Counted from the stretch's first letter, positions 1 through 14,069 are shown. The stretch: 64,000 nt of DNA from Acanthaster planci (GCF_001949145.1 NW_019091466.1:469869-533868); one strand, 5' to 3'. Notes: a model not told the origin generated them from the sequence alone. Made by a program: numbers and translations.

Positions 1-447
1 GAAAGATACCAGACAGGTTCCTCTTTGGATTGTCTGTTTATACGTGTACATGGAATATGATTCTGTATTCAGAATTGAATTACTGCCATTGTTGAATTTT
101 CTCCAAATGCACTATTAAAAAGGAAGGAAACAAAAAGTGGTGGGGTGTTTTGGTGGGTCAGGCAGGGATGATCAACAACTTATGTTTTATTGATGGCCCA
201 AGCACAAAGCACATGGCCTTTGCCAATTATTTGTCACGTCAACTTTTTTCCCGCCGCAGCTGTACAGAAATTAAAAGCTTACTCTCTATTCTAAAAATGT
301 TAGCAGAGAGTAAAATCTTACCACATGCACTAGATTTGTAAAGGATGGTCTGTTTGAATTGACCGGAAATCTGTTAAACATGCTTACTGTAATGGAGGCC
401 GTCATCAAATATACAGCACCTGAAAAAATGTACACCACCCATACCTT
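1..447. other. Window start: nothing recognised
   Basis: A/T-rich DNA with one 63-codon frame that lacks family resemblance. Confidence 0.4.
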
Positions 448-697
448 ATACTTGGGTAATTCCAGAAATTAGGGGTCCATTTTTTGTGTGTCTCTGACAT
501 ATGATTCTGTAAATTCAGAACATATTTTCTAATTTCCAACAGTGATGAATTAACGCAAATGACCTGCCGAACAAACAGTAATAGTATGAAACCAACTGTG
601 GTGATATTTCCATGTCAAACAAAACAAAGGTCAGATGTAACAGGGACACAAAAATGTCACACTTTTGGACCCCAATTTCTGGAATGACCCACTTGTA
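448..697. mobile_element. Short inverted-repeat element (MITE), ~250 bp
   Basis: The left arm (452-478, beginning TTGGGTAATTCCAGAAATTA) is the near-perfect reverse complement of the right arm (about 665-694). The arms differ at about three positions and end in GGGGTCCA/TGGACCCC. The interior has no coding. Non-autonomous; the superfamily is not assigned. Confidence 0.75.
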
Positions 698-1130
698 AGC
701 CTACATGTACCGGTACCTCATTCTTTTAAATCTCCTATACCATGCTTCCAATAGTTTCTTTTCATTGTTTCAGTGTTCTTCAAAATATCATTCCATACAT
801 GTGCTCTATTTTAGTCAAACCAATACAATAAAATTGAATCAAAAAATGTTAGTGTACATTTAAGAAAAGAATTTGTTCAATGTTCAAAGTGAAATTATGA
901 TAACACACACATGTTCAATAATTGGGAGTGAATCAGTGTAGTAAATGAATTGCAGCACTGAGATGACAAAATTGAGACAAAACATTTCATGAAAGGTACA
1001 CCTTGGGAATTTTGGCAGTTTGGTGGTTTATTTTGAACGTACGAAGTATGCGCCTGTCTAGGTTTAGAGACAAGGATACTGAGGTACCGGTAGTCAGGCC
1101 CTAGTCTGGAGCTAGACATGCGACAATCCT

Positions 1131-1169
1131 TGATTAACCACAAGTTAACCAACTGAGCTATCCAGTCCT
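1131..1169 (-). repeat. tRNA-like 5' half (SINE head or tRNA relic)
   Basis: On the minus strand the stretch reads GGACTGGATAGCTCAGTTGG followed by TTAACTTGTGG. It has a good A-box (TAGCTCAGTTGG) but no convincing B-box follows, so it is not a functional tRNA gene. Confidence 0.4.
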
Positions 1170-2149
1170 ACATTGGTGGCTTTTCCCATTTGACAATATC
1201 TTTTTTTTTTTTTTTCAGGGGCACTAGTCAGAAGCTATGTAACCTGAATCACAATACATGCACATGCACATGTAGGTGTTCAATTCCTGCTCCAGTAAAT
1301 TTCTGATCTTTACCATAGTTCACACTGGGAATTTTTCAACCCGGCAGGTTCTAAGCAAGAGGTGATACTGCTCAATTGTGAATTGCTAATGTTCATCTCA
1401 GGATCTAACTCACCCCTAGGTGAATGTACGTGTAAGCTAGTTTTGTTCGCAGACCATGATGTTTGCTCAAAAACAAGTGTGAAATGATTAAGGGTTTAAC
1501 AAGGGGCAGCAGAAGCTAACAACTCAACCTTGGGCAAAGGGGGTTTTTCCAGGCCCGAGTTCAACCCCAAGTTGAGAGGTTACAGTGTGAAAAGCCCTAC
1601 ATGTACCGGTATAGGCCTGAGTCCACTGTAATGCATTGCAGTGGGGAAAAAATTCCTGACAATTTGCTTGACCATTCATTTTTGGAGAGCTGTGAATGAA
1701 GTGCAAGCATTACTGATTTTCATTTCTTCACCTGACAGTTTGGGCATACATATACATGTACATTGCATCCATCTTTCTGGACAGCTGGCTGTCCACATTG
1801 CACATTATAATTTTAAAAAGTTTTGCGGGTAGATGGGTAAAAATATGTAACATTTATGTTTTTTTTCAATTTGTTATTTTATCAATACCAGAACTTTATT
1901 TATAGGACCCTTACCAGTACCAGTACTGTGAAGTGTGTTTTAGTATTGAACCCCAGTGTTAAAGTTTTTAATATTGTATGAAAATGTAGTACTGTGATAC
2001 ACTTTCATGCTTTGTACACATACATGTATGCATAGTTGTATACAATGTAGTCTTTTGTTCATCCCCATTTAGGTGGGGCAGGGTATTTGTACACTGTACA
2101 TGTACATGTACATGAAGGTAGCATACTGATAAAGGGAACAAGTGTAGCT

Positions 2150-2720
2150 GGGCTTTCAGGGATTTGATGGGATGGGTGTGGATTTCATAGCATAAAATTG
2201 GGATTTGGTGGAATGCAATAGGATTGAGGTAGGGTCATGGAATTTGTAAGTGTTGGGATCGGTGAGTAGGGATTGGTGGTAGTTTTGCTTGGTAGGTTGG
2301 GGATTTGAATGTAACATGGATCTGGTGGAATGTAATGGGGATTGGTGGACTGAAAATTAGGTAGCGTAGGGTGAGAATTTATTAATGTGGTGTGAGAATT
2401 TGAAGAATGGGATGGAGTTGCTTGGATGGAGTATAAATTTGATAGGGTTGGGGTAAAGATTAGATTGCATATGGTAGAGTGGGATGAGTACATGTAGGTA
2501 GAGAATGGATGTGGCTGGCCTACATGTATAGTGTTGGGTGGTGAGTTGGCGGCATAGATTTGATGGGGCTGGGGGTATATAGATTAGATTGCAAATGTAG
2601 AATGAGAAGAATAGGTAGAGATTGGATAGGTAGAGATGGCTGGTCTCAGTGGTCTGTAGTATTGGGTGGAGAATTGGTAGGCTGGGGTCATGGATGATCG
2701 TGATTAATGGCGCGCACGTC
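2150..2720. repeat. Degenerate G/T-rich minisatellite, block 1
   Basis: Imperfect tandem units of roughly 125 bp share words such as GGATGTGGCTGG, TTGGGTGG and GATTAGATTGCA. The same words recur at 5750-6130. The long minus-strand frames here (Pro/Thr/Ser/Asn-rich) are by-products of the biased composition and are not genes. Confidence 0.7.
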
Positions 2721-4208
2721 AATTCGGTTTGCGTATGCGCATTTAGCTTTTTGTAACCTGAAACCACTTGAGAAGATACGATTCGTCTGCGATTGTGACG
2801 TCACTATGTAAATGCATGTAGACACTTTCCGTGCGAAAAAATGAACTTCAAAGTACAACTTCTTTGTTCAAAAACTGCATTTTGTTCTGAGACTTTGTTG
2901 GGTTCTTGCTGTAGTCCAAGAGTTGATGTAATTTTTCAATATTGTCACTATCAAACTAAAATTTTTTGGTGAGAAAGATTGCCCGATCTCGTTAGCCTAT
3001 TTCGGATTAAGAAGGTCAAGTTCATGTGTGATTGAATAGGAACTTACCCGTGCATTGAAGAATAACCACATTTACATCAGGCCTCAACATTATTTTTTGT
3101 AACTATTTGTAACTACACCTGTACTTCTGTAACAACGGGCAAGAAGCACTGAAACTTACTTGCCCAAGGTATAATTTTACTTGCTCAAACCCTTGTTTAG
3201 TTGCTCATTGCTGCATAGGGACAGTAAGTTCCTCCCTTCAACCAATCACCAGTGACGAAATTGCAACGTCACAATACAACATGAATATATATCACCCCAA
3301 TGTGTGCAGGACTCTGATGCATCATTCATACAAGTTCAGGCAACGGCTTTATTCTTAATCACTTGACAATTTTGCCTGGTGTCAGGCAAAAAATACACTC
3401 ACACCAGTACCAGGTAAAATTCACTTATGTTGAAGTTGCAGCCACATGTAAAACATTCTTCAAGGGTCCGGCCATCAAAGCTGCACCATAAATGCAATAA
3501 CCAATGAGGTTTGGTACTCAGACACAGGGTATTTTACAGTTTATTTGTGTATGCATTTTCCCTTATGTGGAAATGTACCCTGCTAAATGTACAGTGTGCT
3601 GAGTGTTTACATTCATGTACAGGTATGTGAACTTGTACTTGTACCGGTATGTAACAGTGTAAAAAAATCATTGTATACCACATGCAGTGTGCAGCTGTTT
3701 ACTTTAATACTTTGTATAAGCTTTTGTGAAGAGGAAAAGAACAAATCAAAGGAAAATTTGCTGACTGCTATTCTTGGCTACGAAACACAGACACTTTTAT
3801 TTCAAGAAAAAAAGTACCTGTCCATTGGACAATTTGTTCTCAATTTTACTTGCCTGAAAGAAGAAATTACTTGTCTCAGTCAATCGGACAACCGAAATGG
3901 TGATAAGGCAAATATCTCATTTGTTTGAAGCACTCAATTGTAGTAGCCGTCCAAACTCAGTAACATTCCTAAAAGCCTGTTCTAAGTTTTTTCCAGTTGT
4001 TTTACTTGTTTTTCACCTGTATTTTCTGCCCTTTCTGCAACTCTAACTGCACCTCTGCATATACATATATTGCTTGGGTAGTTTCAGTTGTGCCAGTCCC
4101 TAAAGACTGTTAGTTTCTAGATGGCGGTTACTGGTCAAACATTAAGTCTTAGAAGTCTTACAAATCTTGGAAATAGATACATTTACACAAGAGAATTAAT
4201 GAGATAAT

Positions 4209-4694
4209 TAGGGCTGAGGCAATTTGAATAATTCACGTCTCAAATATCTGACCTTCAATTTGATCCAAATATTCGATCACAGGGACCGGCAGATTGTTGT
4301 TGATCAAACTATTTACAAAATCAGTTGCAATAACACACACAATTGTACATTATGATCTATATAATAGCTTCTCACATCTAGAAGTATCTCTAGCCACTAT
4401 TTTGCAAGACTTAAGAGATGAACAAGACTTCTGGCCCTGTTGATAATTTCTATTCCTTTTAAATTGTTTAATTGAATTATTTACTTTTTTATTCATTGTA
4501 AGATTTCAGACACTTTTCATTAGAATATGCTTGAAACAAGCCTCCATTGTGCAATTTTTCTCATTTAAAACAAAAGCAAATTTTCCCTCCCTTTTCATGA
4601 ATTTTGCATTCAGTTATTCTAATTCGAAATATAATATTTGAATATTCGACATTCGATCTAATATTCAGTTATTCGGATATTCGGCATAGCCCTA
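4209..4694. mobile_element. hAT-like MITE, 486 bp
   Basis: The termini TAGGGCTGAGGCAATTTGAA and, on the other strand, TAGGGCTATGCCGAATATCC are imperfect inverted repeats of the TAGGGCTGTGCCGA type seen in hAT elements. The flanking 8-mers GAGATAAT and TAGAAAAT agree at six of eight positions, consistent with an aged 8 bp target duplication. The interior is A/T-rich and non-coding. Confidence 0.65.
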
Positions 4695-5749
4695 TAGAAA
4701 ATAATGTCTTGAACTACCGTAACATAATGACCATATAAAACTACCAGACATTAATGCCCAAGGAATTGAGGGAGCTTAGACTGAAAGCAAAATTTAGTAT
4801 TTTGTTGATTAATTGAAAATGTCAATCATGAATCTGTAAAGAAATATGACACATCTCATATTTTCTCTAAGCTACTAAGAGTCATGAAGTCATTACATGT
4901 AAGTAATTTTTAGAGACCTCAACAACAGCTGTATAGATAGAACACCTAAATAATGAAATTGTGCTTGTTGCTCAATTGCATTTAATGAGGGTCAAAGAGG
5001 ATTTACACGATAAAAAAATTCATACATAAAAATGAAACTTTACTGTGAATTCTAGTATCTAAAAAAAACAACAACTTGGGGTTAAATTTTGTGTTTAAAA
5101 GAATTTCTTTTTGAAAAAAATCCTTTTTGAATCACCCTTTTTTCAAAGTTTTATGTTGATGCTCTTCAGCAAGGCAGATACATGCAAAATGCCCACCTTA
5201 TGCATGTAAGCCCGCAATATCACATTTCCACAAAATGTACAGCATTAGCTCCAAACCAGAGAATTCTGCAACTTTTCATGACATGGAACACAGTGCATCA
5301 CATGTAATTTGAGATCAAAATGTCACCAAAAATATGATACTCATGGGTGAGTTTTCCTGGCTTAAAAAATAATGATCACTGCACCCTCATTCACCATATT
5401 GAAGAAGGTAGATTTCTGTAAAAATGTGAATTTTAAAAATCCTCATCTTTTCTGATATATAGTGACAAAATTTATGATTTTATTGAAAAATATGTTGAAA
5501 ATGTGACTTTTCATAAATTACTTTGCAAGAGAATATTTGAAAAATATTATCTTTGATGGATCCATCTGAGCATCTGAGGTGACTAGACAACATCAGATTT
5601 GATGTCATCACTGGAAACAGAAGATGTAATTGGAAAGTAGTCTCTAGTTTATCCCGAATGGAATAAAAATTGATATTCATAAGTGATAATGAAGGGTGCC
5701 ATTTTCAAATTTTTTTCATGCACGTGCAAATGCTCTTGCACGTATGGCT

Positions 5750-6130
5750 TTTCGTGGGTATGGATTTGATGGGGTGGGGATGGTAGAGTAGAGTTACTAG
5801 GTGTGGATTGGATGTGGCTGGTCTGTAGAATTGGGTGGGGAGTTGGTGTCTTGGAGTAAATTTGAGAGATGGGGTAGAGATTAGATTGCGTATGGTAGAG
5901 TAGAGTTATTAGATATGGACTGGATGTGGCTGGTCTGTAGAATGGGGTGGGGAATTGTTGGGTAGGGTATACATGTAGATTTATTGAATTGAGGATAGAA
6001 AGTAGATTGTCCATGGTATAAAAAGTGGAGTGGGTAGGTGGACCGTGGGGCATGGGGTTGAAGTTTGTTTGTTGGGAGGGAATATGTTGGGGTGGATTGT
6101 ATTGGGTATCAGTGGTGGTTGAGTGTTGTG
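5750..6130. repeat. Degenerate G/T-rich minisatellite, block 2
   Basis: GATGTGGCTGGTCTGTAGAA recurs at 5811 and 5923, a 112 bp period. It is flanked by TGGTAGAGTAGAGTTA and TTAGATTGCGTATGG in each unit. Clearly related to the block at 2150-2720. Confidence 0.75.
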
Positions 6131-7322
6131 CATTCCTGATATTTTTATTTTGTGTTCTACATTTGTCTTGAAGTTGATCAAATATTTGACCTTTAATACA
6201 TTTCACATAGCCATCACTCTTTTGAAATCACAAACTGGTCACAGACTTATCACAAAATACCTGTGGATGGTTACCCTTATTATTTAAAAGCACAAAAAAG
6301 AGGGGAAAACACCAGAATTTCACCTTTCTTTAATGTATATGTATGTACATGTGTAAATAAAGCAGCATGCCATGACAGCTTCACCTTCTACCCATAGTTT
6401 GACGGTGTCACCAGAAACAAAGCATTAATTTTGTTCAGCCAAATACTTTTTTCATCCAAATGAGGTCATATTAAATGACACTAAAATTATTCACTCTCAT
6501 TTGCATAAACAGACTGTTCCATTGTCTCAAGACAAAATGGCACATTTGAAAAGAGCGTTGCCATGGAAATTAGGAAAAACCTGACAATAGCACTTCTTTT
6601 TTTTCAAGAAAGTAAACCCTATGCAAAATTATTCAAACCTAAATCAGATTAATACCTTGTATTATTTGAAAGTGTATACAATGGGCTTAGAAATTGTAAT
6701 TTTATAATTCTAAACACAAATTTTTATAATGATGGTAAATTTGAAATATAAACAAAAACTGGAAACAAAATCTCATTTGAATAGTCCAGACATCACTCAA
6801 ATTTATTTGTACGATGTCAATTTGAAATTTTGGGACAACGGACATTTTTTCACAAAATTGCCCCGAAGCACAAACTATACACACTTACACTGTATGTAAC
6901 ACCTGTATGTAACTCACAAACCAGGATAATTTTGAAGTTATCTTTCACAGAATCTTTAATTCTTCAAGTTGCATTTTTAAAAATTCACCATGGGATTTTT
7001 CTTTCCTTCCCTTTGGTTTTGAAAGTTGTGTATCCAGCAAAGTTGATAAATGTGGGACTGCAAATTACCCCCCCCCGTACATGTCCATAGTACAATGTAT
7101 ATGTACAGTAAGTATTAACAAGATAGTATTTGGGACCTTTTTTCACTGTACCAGTGCTTGTACATGAACATGTAGTTTTCAAATTGAAGTTTTGCTTTTT
7201 AGGAACTTGATTTTTTTTTGTAAAGTCTGAAGGATATACTGAAACTTTCTTTGTGCAGTGGAACTACTGTAGCTTCCCAAAGTGATGGGTTTACCAGTAG
7301 CATTTTATTTTCCTGAAGCAAA

Positions 7323-7947
7323 AGCCCTGGCCGCACTGGACTTTATTTTCTGACGATTTTACCGAGCTGATGGGAAAATGAAAAATGGGCAAATTTTACC
7401 ACTGTCTGCACTTGGACTTTGGACGTGGGGATTTGTACCGAGATGCGTGGGAAAAGTAACCAAGTTGTCACTATAATTGCTCATGAGGGCGCTGTGCATG
7501 ACCTTTCATGTTCACCCTTTTACAAACTTCCGGTCGTGATAGTTTTTCCAATGATGCATTGGTGGCCCCAATTAAACTTCCGATTGTTTCAGTAATAATA
7601 TCTACCATCATTTGGGAGACTTGAGAACATAAGCTTTGTGGTGTGTACCGGTACGTGTATGTACGTCACGTGGACGCTTGCAACGCACATGCGTGGGGTT
7701 CGTCTGAGCCTGACCTTGCCAGTAAACTGGATTTACACTCCCAAGCAGCTTTTACTGACTGCACTGTCTGCGAAAAGTGTCTCGGGAATTCTTCCTGGCC
7801 AGAAGTTGGCCGGTAAAAATTCCCGCGCAGCTCAGGAAAAGTAACCGAGAGGAAGTCTTCCGGGGACGTCCGCACTGGACTTAAAATGGGCAAAGTACCC
7901 ATCGTCTCGGTAAGTTTGCCTCAAAAAAGTCCAGTGCGAACAGGGCT
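7323..7947. mobile_element. Long-TIR foldback element, 625 bp
   Basis: The left end AGCCCTGGCCGCACTGGACT matches the reverse complement of the right end (AGCCCTGTTCGCACTGGACT). The similarity continues inward for about 100 bp (GATGGG, ATGGGCAAA, TACCGAGA blocks in mirror order). No transposase frame is seen inside; the short frames at 7638-7902 are shadows of the repeats. Confidence 0.75.
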
Positions 7948-7999
7948 AAAGTTGTACCCTTTTCACCATGTCTACTTAAGTCTAGCTGTAAACTAGTTT

Positions 8000-10900
8000 A
8001 TTGCTGTTTACTTTTAGCCCATTACTTTTACAACCCAAAAAAATGCTGCATTTTAAATAATGTGAAATTGGGACATTTGGAGGAATTACAGAGAGAAAAT
8101 CCATCAAATTTTCAATGCTTGTACTGAAAGACCACTATACTTGTACATATGTATGTAGGTATCCCTTTTAGTACTATTGTCCAGTTGCACATATCTTCAG
8201 TTAACAAATCTTCTAGCACAGTACAGGTATTTAGACAGAATAGAGATAGTGCCTATGGCAGCATGTCATTGTTTAACCACATTGTGGCATGAATAACAGG
8301 TGCATTGATCTGTTTGTATAAGGTGTGGTGTTCTTGTGTCTGACCCTTGTTCAACTGCTTGGTCATTTGACACACATGTACCACGTCAGTCATCGTACAT
8401 ATACTGGCACATGTACATGTATGTTGTACATCATCAAATAGTGATCAGTCACAGTGATCAATCGCGGTCAATAATTTTAATACTATCGATATGACAGTAT
8501 GAAGTTTGTCAACAGTACAAGGTGTGATGAAGGCTGTTGTGGGACATGAATGTCACTTGAAGTGAGAAGACCTTCATCATCCCATTCATCCTCCTCGTCA
8601 GGTTAATGGCCTAATGTGTTGATAAACAGGCATACAAAAAATAGGACTTAAGAAAATAGAGGGGTTAATGAAATGTAATTATGTGCTTGTGACGTGAATA
8701 GAATTTCTGTCACGACACTTCTTATCATTTGCATGAATTCACCCAAATATTATCTCATAACCATGCAGGATTGATTGCAGCAAAAAAATGTAATTGTTTT
8801 GGTTTTAAAGACACTAATGTGTAACATAGTATACATATGATTTAATGTGGACAGAAATTTTCTGATAAATTTCATTCTGGTCTTACATTGTATGTACAGG
8901 GTCATGTACCGTATGTAGCATAAAATTCTGCAGAACCTTGATTTTTATTGTTTACATTGCTGTTGGAATAAAATATTTAAAAATACAAGATTTTAGTAAA
9001 TATGTTCAACATTGTTGTTATAATTTTATCATTATTAACATAAGTTTCTGTCCATAGTATTCTAAACAAAGGTACAGTATCTTGTAAAGTGCACTACATG
9101 TAGGAATGTTGGTACATGTAGCACAGTTGTCAAGAATGTGGTAGGAATGTACTGGGACTGGTATCAGTGCATGCTGACATGTGGGCAATTCCACGGTCAC
9201 TGGCATTACAAATAATGGGTACATTTCACGGATAATGTGCTATTTTCCTGTAATTGTTAGGAACTACAAGTTTTCTTTTTTTCACTGTGTGTAGAGTAGA
9301 CAGAGACCAACTAAATGAATTTTAAAAAGCAAAACAAAGGACAAACATTTTGAGATTCTTGAATCGTTTAATTTCGGTAACTCGCATTACGAAAAAGGAC
9401 ATGGTGAATTCTGTGAAAGCCTCTTTTCGTAAAGTCTCCTTATACTAGGCAATCTGGATAAAACTTTCCCTACCTTGAATTGACAACGGGTTATGACAAT
9501 ATTAACGTTGAGAAACAATGTCCAGGTAAAACGCATAGAGTGTACATATCAGTCACTCACGTTATGGTAACTCACGTTACATTATGTCCATTCAAACAGC
9601 CTGGCACAATTTGATGGCATTTACCTCATTGGATAGCTCTGCATCTTTTATTTTTACAGATGCGAACTTTTGTAAATAATAAAATGAATACGAAAAATTA
9701 TGTTATTGATAAACCTGTATTGTCAAAAAAAACACAACCTTTCTTGGAAGCTACTGCCTGGTGTGCTTTGAACTCATCTTACTGGCCAGTAGCTTTTAGG
9801 CATTGTCTGTATCGGTTTTGCCTCTCAGCAGATGTTAGAGGCATGTTGTCTTTCTGTTGAAAATAAAACTAAAATCTTCACAGTAAATTTCATTTTTATT
9901 TGTTTAAAATTCCACCCGAGGTTCAAGTTTATGTCTCAGAAAATTGAAACAAGTTAATATTTAATATAAAAACCATGATAATTTAATTAAATTTTAAAAA
10001 ATCATTATTTGGCTTCATTCATTCACAGTTGTAACAGAATAAGGTGTAAGTCCTAAGTACAGCTCTGGCATTGTATTGATTGTTGCAAGTCCTAATTTGA
10101 ATAGACCTACATGTAATGTCTTTTGTGGCAGGGAGCCAAGGACCATAAGTGGTGTCCTACGTGCTGTAGGACAGTAGCTACAGTACATGTATAACTCCAT
10201 GGTAGCATAAATTCATACCCTGCAGTTCAGAATATTAATTTACATGGCTGTGTGAGCATAATTAGCATGTACATAATGCTGCAAGTAGGTGCCAAGGTTC
10301 GGTTCGTACATGGTTCGGAAATTTTTTGCTGAATTTCGGTTCGGATGTGTACACACATCTACAATGCGCATCAAGACATCAAAGAGCTCGCTACAAACGT
10401 ACGGTATATAGTATTTCCGTCTATATGGTTAATACAAGTAATGAATCTCCTCTCCATCCCATCCACAAGTCACTTTGATGTGAACATAATTTTCCAAACT
10501 GTTTCCCCAAAGTTTGTTTAGGAGTTAAAATTCCATAGAAAGTTAGTGTCAGAGTGACAGTTTATGACTGTGTTTTACAGACCAAAAGCGGTTGTGTTTG
10601 GACAACGCTTGACTCAACAAAACGACCATAGGATATGTGAAAACGGAAAATACCCAGCATACTCAAATGGGAGTATTCTCCTTTAAAGGATACAAGATAA
10701 AATTAGATTTCCAGCGATTTGTGTTTTCGTTATTTTTCACGAAACAGATTCACCTACCAAACCATGGCTTCGATCAAACATGATCAAATGAAAGTCAAAT
10801 TAGGCTACTGCTAAAAGCAAATGTTGTCGTGTGCTGGATTGCTGCACTGGCCCGCCTGGCAAATTCAGTTTTCCCTCTGGAGTTGCCTTTAATCGAGCAA

Positions 10901-13257
10901 AATTCGTTTTGCTCGGCCATTTACGACATTGTTAGCCTAATATGGAACGTAAGGCCGTGGCTATTGGAGATTGGCAAACATAATGATAAATCTGAATAAA
11001 CATAAGCACAATTGGATGTAGTGAGAATTTAGAATTGTTGTGCAGTGGAAATGCCGATGTTCCATGTTCTCGATTGTTTATTAGTGAATTCTCGCTGCGT
11101 GCTTTTAAGTTTTACAACCATCGCGTGATGCGGGGCCACCGTAAGTGTACTGTACATGTACTGTGTACATTTACAGTACCTTCCTGATGAACACGTGCTG
11201 AGTGCTAGCGTGTGCCAGGGTGGCATAACTTGTTATCCATTTTACATTGTGTTTGCTTTTTTGTCAAGTTTTCTCACATGCATTATTTGCGCTAGTAGTG
11301 CCATGCCATATTAAAGCTGAACATCTGGACCGACCAGTTGGGTTTGGTTTGGTTCCTTCAAAAGTGCCATGTTCTATGATTTTTGGTTCGGTTTGGTGGT
11401 TCAGCTGCAGCACTACATGTACATGTAGGATTGAAAAAAATCATTGCTTGCAGTGTGCTGTGAAGTCAATATAGATATTAAGGTCTGAAGTGCAATAACA
11501 GGAAAAGTATACTCAACCAAACTCAAACCAAATAGTTTTGAACACAAAAAATGTGAATATGCCATCTAGTTCAAAAGTACTGAAATCAGTACCTAGTAAC
11601 TTTTGAGGCAAGTATTGATCCAAAATTAAGGGGATATCACACACAATTTAATACAGGCATATGTATATCGATATTCTGTAAAATTGCACATTGGTCTTTT
11701 CATGGCAGTTAGACTGTTGTTTTTTGCCAATCTCTGTAACCTTTCAGTGGGTTGCTGCCTTGCAATAAAATACTCATTGATCAAACTGAAATACTTGAAA
11801 GTGACACTCATCACCATAGTTCTTGTTTGTATAGTTTCTTCAATGAGCTGCCTTTCGCTACTGGTGAAGTACAGTATGCAAACGTGTACACGTACATGGT
11901 GGCCAATTGAGAATGCATTTGCAGGTGTCATGTTATGGCCATTAGTGCAGTGATGTTTGTATTAATAATTGTTTGAATAGCATGGGCTAGCATTCATATG
12001 GCTTGATCATTACATTGCTGCACACATTTACATTGTGTACAGCTGTGTACCTGTACTTGCGCTTTTGCATACTGTACATATGCACTTGAATATTGTTGTC
12101 ATAGCATTTCAGAATTTTCCCAAGACAGGGAAAAAAGGGAATTATAAAGTGGGTAAAAGAAAAGAAAGAACACACAAGACCCACCTAATCTATGTTTTGC
12201 TATAATTGAAACAAAATAACCCCCTGAAAAAGAACAAAAACACATAAAAGCGAAATGAAAACACAAATGAAAATTAAGATTTAGTGCCATGGATATCAGT
12301 CCTCGTTAACTGATGGGACTTATTAAGACAAGATATTACATTTGCAAGTTTTAGTTGAGCCCAGAGTAGCAGTCACAAGTGGTACATGGACATGTACATG
12401 GACAAGTTGTACAAGTATACTGTGCACAGTAAATACCATTAGTACATGTACTGTACATGTACATGGTCTGCTCTGACTAGAAGTTGCCCAACCAATTTTT
12501 CTTGGAATGGAATACATGTGATGTAATGTACCATATATAGTCTTCACATGTGCCAATTAAAAAACTGCTCACCAGCCTGTTTCTTCTTTATTGCTGAGAG
12601 TGTGTACGTACAAATGTGTAGACTGTCAGAGGAGATATTGTACCATGGCTGTGTTTGTGTCAAATCAGTGCAATTAACAGACAAAATGAGACTGACATGC
12701 TTGGCATCATTTCGTTTAGCCATCCATGTGGCTGCAGTTGTTTTACCCTAATAGAGTTTTGTTTCGCACCAGCTGACTGACCCCAGTTAATTAACATGCA
12801 AAAAATATGGCATCTCTTGAGATGAAAAGAGATGTGAGATCTTATATAATGTACCTTACATACTGTACATTGTACATGTGTGTTTGTGTGCTGTCTTCTG
12901 TGTGTTCATTAGTGTAGAAACTACTAACACAACATCGTCATTGAATCCAGTACTTACGATGTAATATTAACCATTGTTGCACTTACTGTACATTAGCTGT
13001 TCATTAAACCAGCATGTTGGGGAGGAAGAGATAAATACTTTGTAATTGGAATGGTTCTCTCAGATTGTAATGACAAGATGTTAATTAAGGGAATAAATAC
13101 ATGTACCGGTACCAGTGTCGTTGTCGAAACCTTTGATCTGAGACTGAGACCTTAATGTTTAAGATCAAACTGAGACCATCCAAGACCGAGAGCTCAAGAC
13201 CTTGTGTTTAAATTGCATTATTCAAATAAATGCAGAACCTAAACAAAAAGAATATAG
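8000..13257. other. Non-coding stretch, no gene recognised
   Basis: Only short frames without family resemblance are present. It contains many TACATGTA words and GGTTCGGTTC-like words near 10290-10340 and 11335-11405 that may be the edges of an old repeat. No exon with both splice sites and a plausible protein was found. Confidence 0.5.
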
Positions 13258-14069
13258 NNNNNNNNNNNNNNNNNNNNNNNNNNNNNNNNNNNNNNNNNNN
13301 NNNNNNNNNNNNNNNNNNNNNNNNNNNNNNNNNNNNNNNNNNNNNNNNNNNNNNNNNNNNNNNNNNNNNNNNNNNNNNNNNNNNNNNNNNNNNNNNNNNN
13401 NNNNNNNNNNNNNNNNNNNNNNNNNNNNNNNNNNNNNNNNNNNNNNNNNNNNNNNNNNNNNNNNNNNNNNNNNNNNNNNNNNNNNNNNNNNNNNNNNNNN
13501 NNNNNNNNNNNNNNNNNNNNNNNNNNNNNNNNNNNNNNNNNNNNNNNNNNNNNNNNNNNNNNNNNNNNNNNNNNNNNNNNNNNNNNNNNNNNNNNNNNNN
13601 NNNNNNNNNNNNNNNNNNNNNNNNNNNNNNNNNNNNNNNNNNNNNNNNNNNNNNNNNNNNNNNNNNNNNNNNNNNNNNNNNNNNNNNNNNNNNNNNNNNN
13701 NNNNNNNNNNNNNNNNNNNNNNNNNNNNNNNNNNNNNNNNNNNNNNNNNNNNNNNNNNNNNNNNNNNNNNNNNNNNNNNNNNNNNNNNNNNNNNNNNNNN
13801 NNNNNNNNNNNNNNNNNNNNNNNNNNNNNNNNNNNNNNNNNNNNNNNNNNNNNNNNNNNNNNNNNNNNNNNNNNNNNNNNNNNNNNNNNNNNNNNNNNNN
13901 NNNNNNNNNNNNNNNNNNNNNNNNNNNNNNNNNNNNNNNNNNNNNNNNNNNNNNNNNNNNNNNNNNNNNNNNNNNNNNNNNNNNNNNNNNNNNNNNNNNN
14001 NNNNNNNNNNNNNNNNNNNNNNNNNNNNNNNNNNNNNNNNNNNNNNNNNNNNNNNNNNNNNNNNNNNNN
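13258..14069. other. Assembly gap (812 N)
   Basis: A run of N. Sequence on both sides (13120-13200 and 14530-14645) is rich in AAGACCGAGA/GATCGAGAC words, so the gap may hide a tandem repeat. The long frames reported across it are artefacts. Confidence 0.98.

Noticed and set aside
2185-2767. Minus-strand Pro/Ser/Thr/Asn-rich frames (also 5649-6206)
   Set aside because: Explained by the G/T-rich minisatellite; no start context or domain.
2790-2810. GTGACGTCAC (CRE-like) and nearby CpG-containing sequence as a promoter
   Set aside because: A lone motif without a recognisable first exon or TATA/initiator context; a similar motif also occurs inside a MITE at 15658.
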